From NCBI RefSeq assembly GCF_001939115.1, contig NZ_MQTZ01000057.1:1-57430 (forward strand): a DNA stretch of 57,430 nucleotides, written 5' to 3'. The notes below the pieces were generated by a model, which worked only from the letters and a program-made list of their open reading frames with translations, was not told the origin of the DNA and searched no databases. The DNA comes from Leptolyngbya sp. 'hensonii' (GTDB lineage Bacteria > Cyanobacteriota > Cyanobacteriia > GCF-001939115). Each line of letters begins with the position of its first letter. Position 1 is the stretch's first letter. Position numbers and translations under genes: made by a program. This document shows, piece after piece, positions 1-6,418 of this stretch.

Positions 1-26
1 CGTTAGGGCACTGTTAGATGAATGAA

Positions 27-210
27 AGGAGCGATACGATATGTTAGTAGTCATCCACTGACGCCCGCTGCATAGTCGTCTCCTAGCATTGGCAGATTCT
101 CTCCTTCTTTGACTTTAAGCCTTTCTTCAGAACTCGGTGTATCTGATCTCAGGAGCGATGCGATATGTTAGTAGACATCAAAACTGTCGCCCAATGCATA
201 GTCGTCTCCT
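27..210. repeat. Two direct repeats of about 58-60 bp
   Basis: A block at 27-84 recurs imperfectly at 151-210. Both begin AGGAGCGAT(A/G)CGATATG, continue with GTTAGTAG, and end GCATAGTCGTCTCCT. The two copies are separated by about 66 bp. They lie in a stretch with no convincing gene, between a GTTAG-rich window edge and the first attC-like palindrome, so this may be an ORF-less cassette or a decayed one. Confidence 0.7.
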
Positions 211-232
211 GGGTCAGAATTATCCCGTCTCC

Positions 233-317
233 CCATAAATTCAAATGCAGCGGACGGTTGAAAGATACTGGTGCTAGAGTCGGGGGTATCTGCCGCCGCT
301 GATTTGAGCCGTTAGCT
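233..317 (+). repeat. attC-like palindrome (site A1)
   Basis: The site folds into a long imperfect hairpin. CAAAT-GCAGCGGACGG on the left pairs with CCGCCGCTG-ATTTG on the right, leaving unpaired bases. An inner perfect arm AGATAC/GTATCT closes the stem, and the site ends in GTTAGCT (311-317). The bulged stem and GTTRRRY-like end are integron attC features. The left core (RYYYAAC) is degenerate here. It shares the 15-mer AGCGGACGGTTGAAA with the site at 1036-1122. Confidence 0.6.
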
Positions 318-452
318 CTCTCGTCCTCGGTTGGGACAGTAGTTGAGGAGCCGCTTATCAGTATCCATATTTTGAATCTGTCGCTCATGCCAATCTGAGT
401 AAGGTTTCTATTGCACGCATGATATGCTCAGAAAACTCGACTCGGTAGGTTC

Positions 453-794
453 ATGAGTGGTATCGACCGTGAAATTATCCTTGACCCCAGGCATATTGCA
501 AAGCATTTACCTGAAACACCGCAAGTCCAAAGATTACTGCGACGAGGTAGATCTGCTCACGTTTTCAATAATGCAGCCACAATGGAGAGAGTTGCTCAAG
601 CAATCATTGAAGGAGGAGAATTTACGGGGGTGATTCGAGGATATGAGCGTTATGGCTTGTATTTTACTGAGGCGATCGGTTACCGAATCAATCCTGAAGA
701 TGGCTCCAGCACTACGCTATTCTATGGAGAGGTGAAAATTGATGCAGAAAATCGATACCATGTCATCCCCCGCACTCGACCCAGCCAAGAGTGA
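453..794 (+). CDS. DUF6972-like small protein, possible toxin domain
   Basis: This encodes 113 residues with no signal peptide or membrane segment. The pattern of an N-terminal ARHIAKHLPETP-like segment, a central GEFTGVIRGYERYGLYF block and a C-terminal YHVIPRTRP matches, from memory, small cyanobacterial proteins filed as DUF6972. The conserved His/Arg/Tyr/Thr residues near the C-terminus look like an RNase- or ADP-ribosyl-type toxin core, but that is inference. The next gene overlaps it by about 35 bp, which suggests translational coupling of a toxin and its partner. The pair lies between two attC-like sites as one cassette-sized unit. The family assignment needs a profile search. Confidence 0.6.
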   Translation: MSGIDREIILDPRHIAKHLPETPQVQRLLRRGRSAHVFNNAATMERVAQAIIEGGEFTGVIRGYERYGLYFTEAIGYRINPEDGSSTTLFYGEVKIDAENRYHVIPRTRPSQE

Positions 795-1008
795 ATGGGA
801 TTTTGTTGAAGTCTGGATTGATCCAATGCTGTCTCCTCCTTATATACTGCTGTTGTTAGGTGACCCAGCCGGAGGTTGCCGTGTGTACGATCCGGCTGAG
901 AATTATAAAGTTGTCTTCAACAGCGCAACCTATGATGAAGCTCAAACTTGGTTGCTGGAGGATGAGTATGAACCAGTTGAAGGGAGACTTTCAGCAACAG
1001 AGTTGTAA
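760..1008 (+). CDS. Small acidic protein, possible immunity partner of the upstream gene
   Basis: The ATG at 760 gives 82 residues; an in-frame ATG at 739 would add seven. The protein is acidic (EWDFVEVWIDP, LLEDEYEPVEG) with a short hydrophobic stretch PYILLLLGDPAGG, and I do not recognise a named family. It starts inside the end of the upstream gene in another frame, so the two are almost certainly co-translated. Acidic partners encoded just downstream of small basic toxins are commonly immunity or antitoxin proteins; that role is inferred from position and charge only. An attC-like site follows 28 bp after the stop. Confidence 0.55.
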   Translation: MSSPALDPAKSEWDFVEVWIDPMLSPPYILLLLGDPAGGCRVYDPAENYKVVFNSATYDEAQTWLLEDEYEPVEGRLSATEL

Positions 1009-1035
1009 ACGGGCAATAGAACTGAGTAGTGAGAG

Positions 1036-1122
1036 AGCTAACAAGTCGATGAAGCGGACGGTTGAAAAGCTGTTGGTGCTGAGTTCTAGGTTATCTGCAG
1101 CCGCTGAACAGCAACGTTAGCC
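1036..1122 (+). repeat. attC-like palindrome (site A2)
   Basis: This is the best-formed long site. AGCTAAC (1036-1042) and GTTAGCC (1116-1122) form the outer arms with GCTAAC pairing GTTAGC exactly. Inside, AGCGG near 1053 pairs with CCGCT near 1101. The loop side shares AGCGGACGGTTGAAA with the site at 233-317. An 87-bp length and paired simple sites are within the attC range. Confidence 0.65.
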
Positions 1123-1178
1123 TGCTAGTTCGCACTGTTCTCTTACTCATACTACAAGCCACGCCTAAGGAGGATTGT

Positions 1179-1559
1179 ATGATGAAAAAAGCAATTTCAT
1201 GACTCCGAAGCAATTCAAATATTAGAGATGACGTGAGGCGCAGTTTTCAAGCCGACGCTCGTTTAAAAAACGATGGGTTACCAGATGCTCTTGCTACTAA
1301 TCCTATGCTGCTCAGTGATATGGCTAAGGAGTTGGTTTGCTTGGCTGTTAGGCAGGATGCACCAGAGGGGGTAGTCGAAGAACTAATGTCGGCAGTACGT
1401 ATAATAAAGAATGGTGCGGCGGAACTAGCCCAGTCTACATACCTTACAAAGGTATTGCGTGAGCTTCGTGGATTGCGTTCCGTGCTGTTTATTGGCTGTA
1501 CCATATGCACCCTGGATTGTCTTCTTTGTTGTGCAATCGGATGTGCTGTGTGCTACTAG
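1179..1559 (+). pseudogene. Cys-rich-tailed ORF, interrupted near its 5' end
   Basis: A good ribosome binding site (AAGGAGG, 1168-1174) precedes ATG at 1179, but after seven codons the frame meets TGA at 1200. The same frame then stays open to 1559, with a possible GTG restart at 1233 giving 108 residues. The C-terminus is hydrophobic and holds seven cysteines in the last 20 residues (pattern CxxCxxxCxxCCxxxCxxCY). The first part is helical and rich in Ala/Leu/Glu. It could be a pseudogene, a gene using the GTG start, or a ribosomally made peptide precursor with a Cys-rich core. I do not recognise the family, and no modifying enzyme lies beside it. Confidence 0.4.
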
Positions 1560-1561
1560 AA

Positions 1562-1894
1562 TTAATGTAGTTCTAAACAGTGAAGAGCGGGTTTTTCTAA
1601 AAGCTCTTGAATTGCTTCTTGTCCGGCACGGATGAGAGCTTCAACTTCGTGAGTAGGTGTGTTGCCACATCTTAACCACACTACTTTCGGTGGGGAGCCA
1701 TATAGACGGCTTCTCTCTGCAAAGTCCGCATCTTGAGTCACAATACAGAAGTTGTTTAACTTGGCAAATTCCCAAATTTCTGTATCTGTCTTCTCTGCTA
1801 AACCATGAAATTGTACATGGCTTGCATTAGGGAAAATATCAGCCAAGCGAGTAACCAGTTTTCGGCTTAGGTTCTGATCAAATAGTAGTTTCAA
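1562..1894 (-). CDS. DUF5615 PIN-like toxin
   Basis: The 110-residue product begins with MKLLFDQNLS, continues with a WEFAKLNNFCIVTQDADFAE motif, and has VWLRCGN near residue 77. This is the acidic-residue layout (LFDxNLS, TxDxDF) of the DUF5615/Mut7-C PIN-like nuclease fold. Such proteins are toxins of type II toxin-antitoxin modules and probably cleave RNA. The start codon overlaps the stop of the upstream DUF433 gene by 4 bp, which is the usual antitoxin-toxin order. The pair is antisense to the flanking cassette genes, as toxin-antitoxin cassettes in integrons sometimes are. Confidence 0.85.
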   Translation of the reverse strand: MKLLFDQNLSRKLVTRLADIFPNASHVQFHGLAEKTDTEIWEFAKLNNFCIVTQDADFAERSRLYGSPPKVVWLRCGNTPTHEVEALIRAGQEAIQELLEKPALHCLELH

Positions 1895-2121
1895 GCAGCA
1901 CTCACCGACGCAACTAAACGATGGTCGCGATCAGCCGCAAACTCCAGACAAGCTCTTATGTCTGTTTCTGTCAGTTCTGGAAAATCATCAATAATTTCAG
2001 CAGTAGACATTCCAACAGCTAGCCACCCAAGAACGTCATACACTGTAATCCGCATCCGACGAATACAAGGCTTCCCCCCACGTTTGTCAGGCTCAATTGT
2101 GATAATGTCTCGATAGCTCAT
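1891..2121 (-). CDS. DUF433 antitoxin
   Basis: This 76-residue protein starts with a typical DUF433 opening (IITIEPDKRGGKPCIRRMRI). It continues with TVYDVLGWLAVGMSTAEIIDDFPELTETDIRACLEFAADRDH, the helix-turn-helix core of the family. DUF433 proteins bind DNA and neutralise a PIN-like partner, here encoded immediately downstream with a 4-bp overlap. Autoregulation of the operon is expected for the family but no operator was identified. The promoter must lie in the gap before the attC-like site at 2160. Confidence 0.85.
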   Translation of the reverse strand: MSYRDIITIEPDKRGGKPCIRRMRITVYDVLGWLAVGMSTAEIIDDFPELTETDIRACLEFAADRDHRLVASVSAA

Positions 2122-2159
2122 AATAAAGTAGATTTTGTGGCTACCAATAGTTTAGAGCA

Positions 2160-2244
2160 GGTTAACACTGCGCTGCAACGGACGGAACAGAGATCTTGGT
2201 GATGATGCAAAGGTTGTCTGCTGCCGTTGAGCTGTGCCATTATC
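2160..2244 (+). repeat. Degenerate attC-like palindrome (site A3)
   Basis: GGTTAAC (2160-2166) opens the site. CAACGGACGG near 2176 pairs with CTGCCGTTG near 2221, keeping the same layout as the sites at 233 and 1036. The right end reads CATTATC instead of GTTRRRY, so recombination there may be impaired. It ends 36 bp before the alpha/beta hydrolase start. Confidence 0.5.
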
Positions 2245-2280
2245 CGTATCGACACGCCTGGCTAAAGGAGCAAGCTTTTA

Positions 2281-2970
2281 ATGCGGACGCAGACACTGCA
2301 AGATGGGGCTGAGTCATTCATCGTCTCGATACACGAAGCCGCAGAAAATTCCCCTGTGGTGCTTTTCGCAGTGGGAGCAGGTGGTCAGCCGGAACGTCAC
2401 ACTACGCTTTTGAACGCATTGGCTGAATCCAGTTGCACGGTTGTTGCACCGCATTTCGAGCGACTTGCTTCGCCAATTCCTACAGAAGCGGACTTAACTC
2501 TCCGGGCAAGGCGATTGTCCCTCACACTCGACGCGTTCGTTCAACCTGGCGCAACAGCAGCAGGTGTGGGGCATTCTATTGGTGCAGCTACCCTTGTTGC
2601 TCTAACGGGAGCACAAATGTGGTTAGGGACCAGTCGGCGCGTCAACATTACACTGGATAGCCGATTAACTCGCCTTGCCCTGTTGGCGACGCCTACCAGG
2701 TTCTTCCAAGCTCCGGGAGCACTTGATGCGGTGCGGGTTCCAATTCTGGCATGGGTGGGTTCCAAGGATGGCATCACGCCTCCCGCCCAAACTGAATGGT
2801 TAGCTCATGCTATGCGCGATTGGCAAACAGTGGATGTTCGCGTCACTGATGGTGCTGGCCATTTCTCGTTCATGGATCTACCGCCGCCGCAAACTACGGA
2901 GCCGTTACCAAACAAGCAGGTATTTCTTCGGGAGCATTCAAGTGAAGTTTGCAAGTTCGTGGTTGGCTAA
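2281..2970 (+). CDS. Alpha/beta hydrolase
   Basis: The ATG at 2281 follows a strong AAAGGAG (about 2264-2270) and gives 229 residues. The nucleophile elbow is GVGHSIGAA (Ser near residue 98). A late Asp lies in WVGSKDGITPP, and the catalytic His is in DGAGHFSFMD. The order Ser-Asp-His and the length fit a cytosolic serine hydrolase of the dienelactone-hydrolase or small-lipase kind; substrate unknown. It follows the third attC-like site as a one-gene cassette. Its own downstream site seems disrupted by IS630 DNA: a GTTAGCC end survives at 4196-4202 beyond the insertion. Confidence 0.8.
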   Translation: MRTQTLQDGAESFIVSIHEAAENSPVVLFAVGAGGQPERHTTLLNALAESSCTVVAPHFERLASPIPTEADLTLRARRLSLTLDAFVQPGATAAGVGHSIGAATLVALTGAQMWLGTSRRVNITLDSRLTRLALLATPTRFFQAPGALDAVRVPILAWVGSKDGITPPAQTEWLAHAMRDWQTVDVRVTDGAGHFSFMDLPPPQTTEPLPNKQVFLREHSSEVCKFVVG

Positions 2971-3002
2971 GGAGCACTATCTGTGGCAAACGACATGCGA
3001 TA

Positions 3003-3227
3003 AGTGATACGGATAACATAGACCCTGAGCAACGACAGGTCAAACAAGCAGACCTTGATACCCTGATACTCGCAGCCCAGGAGGGACCTATTGACTTGAA
3101 GTATCTAGATGAGTCGGGTTGCTGTTTGTGGAGTTCGCTCAGCTACAGCTACGGTCGAGTGGGAAAACAAAAACGGGTAGAACAAAGGAAAACTCGAGGA
3201 GGACGGATCAGCATTTTAGGGCTATAG
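3003..3227 (+). pseudogene. IS630-type transposase fragment
   Basis: The frame encodes an internal piece of a DDE transposase: QRQVKQADLDTLILAAQEG, then IDLKYLDESGCCLW (first catalytic Asp context), then SYSYGRVGKQKR and GGRISILGL. IS630-family proteins continue with a tryptophan-rich segment, but here the frame is cut at a CTA-TAG junction by insertion of the neighbouring IS630 element at a TA. Both the N-terminal and C-terminal parts are missing. It belongs to a different IS630 subtype from the intact neighbour, so it is an older insertion. Confidence 0.75.
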
Positions 3228-3242
3228 CATTTGAAGAGTTGG

Positions 3243-3701
3243 TTAGGACAGATATCTGAAAGCGTTATCTACGGCATCCCAGAGGCTCTCAAACTGCTTG
3301 AGCGTTTTACGTAAATAGTGCTTCAGACGTGCCCAAAACTTCTCAATTTTATTCAAATCTGGTGAATAGGTAGGCAAAAATAGTAGCTTGCAACCTGCTG
3401 CCTCAATTTGTTCTCGAATCCTTGCCGCTTGATGAAAACTGGCATTATCCATCACCACCACTTGCCCTGGTTTTAATTCTGGTACCAGGAACCTTTTCAC
3501 CCATGTACTGACTAAAACACCCTCACAGTAGCCTTTGAATGTCATCGGAGCCATCACAACTCGATTGCGCCATCCGGCAATCATGCTAATTCGCTCCGTT
3601 CGATGCCCTAACTTCAGTCCCTCAAATCGTTTTGACGACTCGCACCAACCATAGGCATAGTCTTCTGTATCATCCACTCCTGCTTCATCCACAAATACCA
3701 A
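3243..3701 (-). CDS. IS630 transposase, C-terminal DDE frame (orfB)
   Basis: The 152 residues hold the catalytic core: VFVDEAGVDD (first Asp), VVMDNASFHQ (second Asp) and SPDLNKIEKFWARLK (catalytic Glu). This is the DDE triad of IS630. The true product probably starts in orfA and enters this frame by -1 slippage at the A7 run. The open frame extends back beyond the internal Met used here, through ELETYSPEQL, consistent with a fusion protein of about 290 residues. The element may therefore still be active. Confidence 0.8.
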   Translation of the reverse strand: MVFVDEAGVDDTEDYAYGWCESSKRFEGLKLGHRTERISMIAGWRNRVVMAPMTFKGYCEGVLVSTWVKRFLVPELKPGQVVVMDNASFHQAARIREQIEAAGCKLLFLPTYSPDLNKIEKFWARLKHYLRKTLKQFESLWDAVDNAFRYLS

Positions 3702-3730
3702 TTGTTCGGGTGAGTACGTCTCTAACTCAG

Positions 3731-4114
3731 CTATGAAGGCTTGTCGTTGCGCTTCATCTCGTTCTCGGTAGCCGTAGCTCTTTTTTTACGAGTAAACCCA
3801 ATTCGCTCTAATGCCTTGCCGATCGTCCGGTCACTGATCGGCACTTCCCAGAACTCAGCCATCCCTTGCTGGGTCAAATGACCATGTTGTTCGGCAAAGT
3901 TGCGGAACTTTTCTAAATCAGTAATTTTCGGTTGAGGACCCCGTTGGTAGTGACGATTGGCTGCGACGGAGCCTGTTGCTTCCCGTTGCTTCAACCACAG
4001 GTCAATCGTATTACGGCTGATCTTGAACAGTTGGCTGACGTGACTTTTACGATATCCCTCGTCAATCGCATCAAGAACTTTCTGGCGCAGGTCATCACTG
4101 TAAGGAGCAGGCAT
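3731..4114 (-). CDS. IS630 transposase, N-terminal frame (orfA)
   Basis: This encodes the helix-turn-helix DNA-binding half: MPAPYSDDLRQKVLDAIDEG, then SRNTIDLWLKQ, GPQPKI, and a second winged helix around VPISDRTIGKALERIGFTRKK. Zero-frame translation goes on past the run of seven A residues (3781-3787 on the plus strand) and soon stops. A -1 shift on that run would read KKSYGYRERDEAQRQAF and join the DDE half, restoring the usual IS630 sequence. Both frames otherwise look intact, so a programmed or slippage frameshift is more likely than decay. Confidence 0.8.
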   Translation of the reverse strand: MPAPYSDDLRQKVLDAIDEGYRKSHVSQLFKISRNTIDLWLKQREATGSVAANRHYQRGPQPKITDLEKFRNFAEQHGHLTQQGMAEFWEVPISDRTIGKALERIGFTRKKRATATENEMKRNDKPS

Positions 4115-4236
4115 GGGCAGGGCTATTTTTGTTGAGATTTCCCTCTATTGTACCGTCCTAACCATCTCTTCGACTGCAATAGAGCAAACCGGGCAGTTAG
4201 CCGGGTTCAGTTCCTTACCAATTGATAGGGAGTGGG

Positions 4237-4393
4237 AGCGTTGCTGAATAGAAGTATGATTTTCGTGCTTGAGCCTTATGCAGCCTTCACCCTAGCCCTC
4301 TCCCAAAGGAGAGGGAACAAGAGTTTTAGCTCCCTTCTCCTGCGGGAGAAGGGTTGGGGATGAGGGTAATTCATATTCGCATTCAGCAAAGCC
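4237..4393 (-). mobile_element. MITE, copy 1 (157 bp)
   Basis: This is the reverse orientation of the 157-bp repeat also found at 10598, 11405 and 45725. Its ends read GCGTTGCTGAAT and ATTCAGCAAAGCC. Two internal hairpins (CCCTCTCC/GGAGAGGG and CCCTTCTCC/GGAGAAGGG) lie between terminal inverted repeats. It differs from the other copies at a few bases and shows no clear 8-bp target duplication, so it is probably the oldest or has been rearranged by the neighbouring insertion. Confidence 0.8.
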
Positions 4394-4433
4394 GGTTTTC
4401 TTTCGGGTGATGGTCGATTGCACCATTCAAGTT

Positions 4434-6389
4434 TTAGATCAAGTTCACGTCTGCCATCACTTCCACGATCGCCGGACCGTTATAGCCCAGGGCATCCGCC
4501 ATCGCTTTGTCTAAGTCTTGCTTTTGGGTGACCCGCACGCCCATGCCACCGCAGATTTCAGCATACTTAGCAAAGCTGGGATTGTGTAAGGATGTTTGCC
4601 ACACATCCCATTCTCCAGCTCGCTGTTCCTTGCTGATTTTGCCCAGCTCGCAGTTGTTGAGCAGGATGTGGGTAATGTTCATGTTGTATTTCACGGCGGT
4701 GGTAAAATCCCCCATATACTGGCCAAAGCCGCCATCTCCAGAGACAGAGACAATGGGGCGATCGTGCCCCACAGCGGCCCAGGCTCCCATTGCCCCCGGA
4801 AAACCGAAGCCAATAGAACCCAGGTAGCCCGACATCAGCACGGACTGAGCACGGCACTCAAAGTATCGGCCAAAGGAGTAGGTATTGTTTCCCACATCTA
4901 CCGAGATCACTGCATTTTCAGGAACCTGGCGGGTCATCGCGGCAAAAATCGCAGCAGAATTCACCCCATTGCCCTGGTCATCCTGTTCCCGATGGCGTTT
5001 CTCCGCGCGCCAGATCGCCCAACGTTCTGCTACTTGCGATCGCTGATTCTCGGTCTGAACAGCGCCCACCAATGCCTGTTGCAACTGCTCTACCACCACG
5101 CTAATTTCACCCCACACCGGTACGGTCACTGGATGAAACTTACCCAGGGCTAAGGGATCGAAATCAACTTGAATAATGGGCTTGCCGGGATAAATCCCCG
5201 TATGGTTTGAGAACGATGCGCCAAACACCAGCAGCACATCAGCCTCGTTCATCAACCAGGAGGCGATCGGAGTCCCGCTACGCCCCAGCACCCCACAACC
5301 CAGGGGATGGTAATCGGAGATTTGTCCTTTCCCCTTGAAAGTGGTCAACACCGGAGCATTCAACTGTTCTGCCAGCTCAGTAATTGCTGGCATCGTAAAA
5401 CGAGCACCGTGACCGACAATAATCACAGGACGCTTTGAGGCTTTCAGGAGTTCAACGGCTTGCTGCAAGGATTCTGGGGGGGGTGCGATCTGCATCGGCG
5501 TGATGCGTCCTTGGGGACCAGACGCTTTAGCATTGGTTGCAGCCAGTTCATTCTGCACTTCATCCGGAAAAATCAGATGAGCCACATCCCGTTTGAGCAG
5601 AGCATGTTTGATGGCTTGAGTCATTAACTCGCCATGCTTGCTGTGGCTGAGAACCGTCTGGCTCCAGGCGGCTACCCCACTGAAAGCAGCAGACAAATCA
5701 CATTCCTGAAAATTCCCTGTACCCAACACTTGGGTACTGACTTGCCCCGTCATGGCCAGGATGGGAGCGCGATCGACTTTGGCATCCCACAGTCCGGTCA
5801 GCAGGTTGGTGGCTCCCGGACCAGCGATGGTTAAGCAAGCAGCCGGACGACCTGTCAGCTTGGCATACGCAGAAGCTGCAAATGCTCCTGCTCCTTCGTG
5901 GCGAATCCCGATGAAGGTGAGTTTCCCCTGTGCTTCTTGCCGCCGCAAGGCATCTGCCAACCCCAGGTTGGAGTGACCCACCATGCCAAAGACATGGGTG
6001 ATGCCCCAGTTCACCAGGGTTTCTGCCATCACATCCGTCACAGTGCGAAGGTGAGGCTTTTCATCAGAGACGGTGACATAGATGCCATCGTCTCTGACTT
6101 CTACGGGAAAGGCTTCCAGCGCATCATCCACCTCCAGATTTCCAGGGGGTTTGCCCGTCAGAGGGCAGTAGTCCCAGCCATGCCAGGGACAACGCAATAA
6201 GCCATTTTCAATCGACCCTTCTCCCAACGGCCCCCCTTGGTGCGGGCAGCGGTTATCCAGGGCACCATACTGACCGTTGTAGTGAGTCATGGCCAGACTT
6301 TTGTGCCCTACCGTCACCGTTTTGACGCGACCTTCGGGTAATTCGTCCAATTCCAGTACTTTGAACCAGTGCGTTGCGGCAGCAGTCAT
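4434..6389 (-). CDS. Rieske domain fused to a thiamine-diphosphate (acetolactate-synthase-like) enzyme
   Basis: The 651-residue protein has two parts. Residues 1-110 are a Rieske [2Fe-2S] domain with ligands C48-P-H50 and C67-P-W-H70. Residues 115-651 are a full thiamine-diphosphate enzyme of the acetolactate synthase/pyruvate oxidase type: catalytic Glu165 in RHEGAGAF, a central nucleotide-binding-fold domain (PVIIVGHGARF), and the diphosphate motif GDGGFGQYMGDF ending in NN. It is encoded 29 bp after another Rieske-fused enzyme, with CAGGAAG ahead of its ATG. The substrate is unknown. A Rieske centre could pass electrons to or from a flavin or the thiamine intermediate, which is inference. 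Confidence 0.88.
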   Translation of the reverse strand: MTAAATHWFKVLELDELPEGRVKTVTVGHKSLAMTHYNGQYGALDNRCPHQGGPLGEGSIENGLLRCPWHGWDYCPLTGKPPGNLEVDDALEAFPVEVRDDGIYVTVSDEKPHLRTVTDVMAETLVNWGITHVFGMVGHSNLGLADALRRQEAQGKLTFIGIRHEGAGAFAASAYAKLTGRPAACLTIAGPGATNLLTGLWDAKVDRAPILAMTGQVSTQVLGTGNFQECDLSAAFSGVAAWSQTVLSHSKHGELMTQAIKHALLKRDVAHLIFPDEVQNELAATNAKASGPQGRITPMQIAPPPESLQQAVELLKASKRPVIIVGHGARFTMPAITELAEQLNAPVLTTFKGKGQISDYHPLGCGVLGRSGTPIASWLMNEADVLLVFGASFSNHTGIYPGKPIIQVDFDPLALGKFHPVTVPVWGEISVVVEQLQQALVGAVQTENQRSQVAERWAIWRAEKRHREQDDQGNGVNSAAIFAAMTRQVPENAVISVDVGNNTYSFGRYFECRAQSVLMSGYLGSIGFGFPGAMGAWAAVGHDRPIVSVSGDGGFGQYMGDFTTAVKYNMNITHILLNNCELGKISKEQRAGEWDVWQTSLHNPSFAKYAEICGGMGVRVTQKQDLDKAMADALGYNGPAIVEVMADVNLI

Positions 6390-6418
6390 GATTATTCTTC
6401 CTGACTATTCTTTACTGA

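Larger units (their letters stand above)
3223..4181 (-). mobile_element. IS630-family insertion sequence
   Basis: The element is bounded by TA dinucleotides (3223-3224 and 4180-4181) and by imperfect inverted repeats of about 27 bp. The left end reads GCATTTGAAGAG then TGGTTAGGAC; the reverse complement of the right end reads GCAGTCGAAGAG then TGGTTAGGAC. Insertion at TA is the IS630/Tc1 hallmark. It carries a two-frame transposase read on the minus strand. It interrupts an older IS630 remnant on its left. Confidence 0.8.

Noticed and set aside
149-388. 79-residue ORF on the minus strand near the window start
   Set aside because: It covers an attC-like palindrome and a direct repeat, has no family features and no good ribosome binding site.
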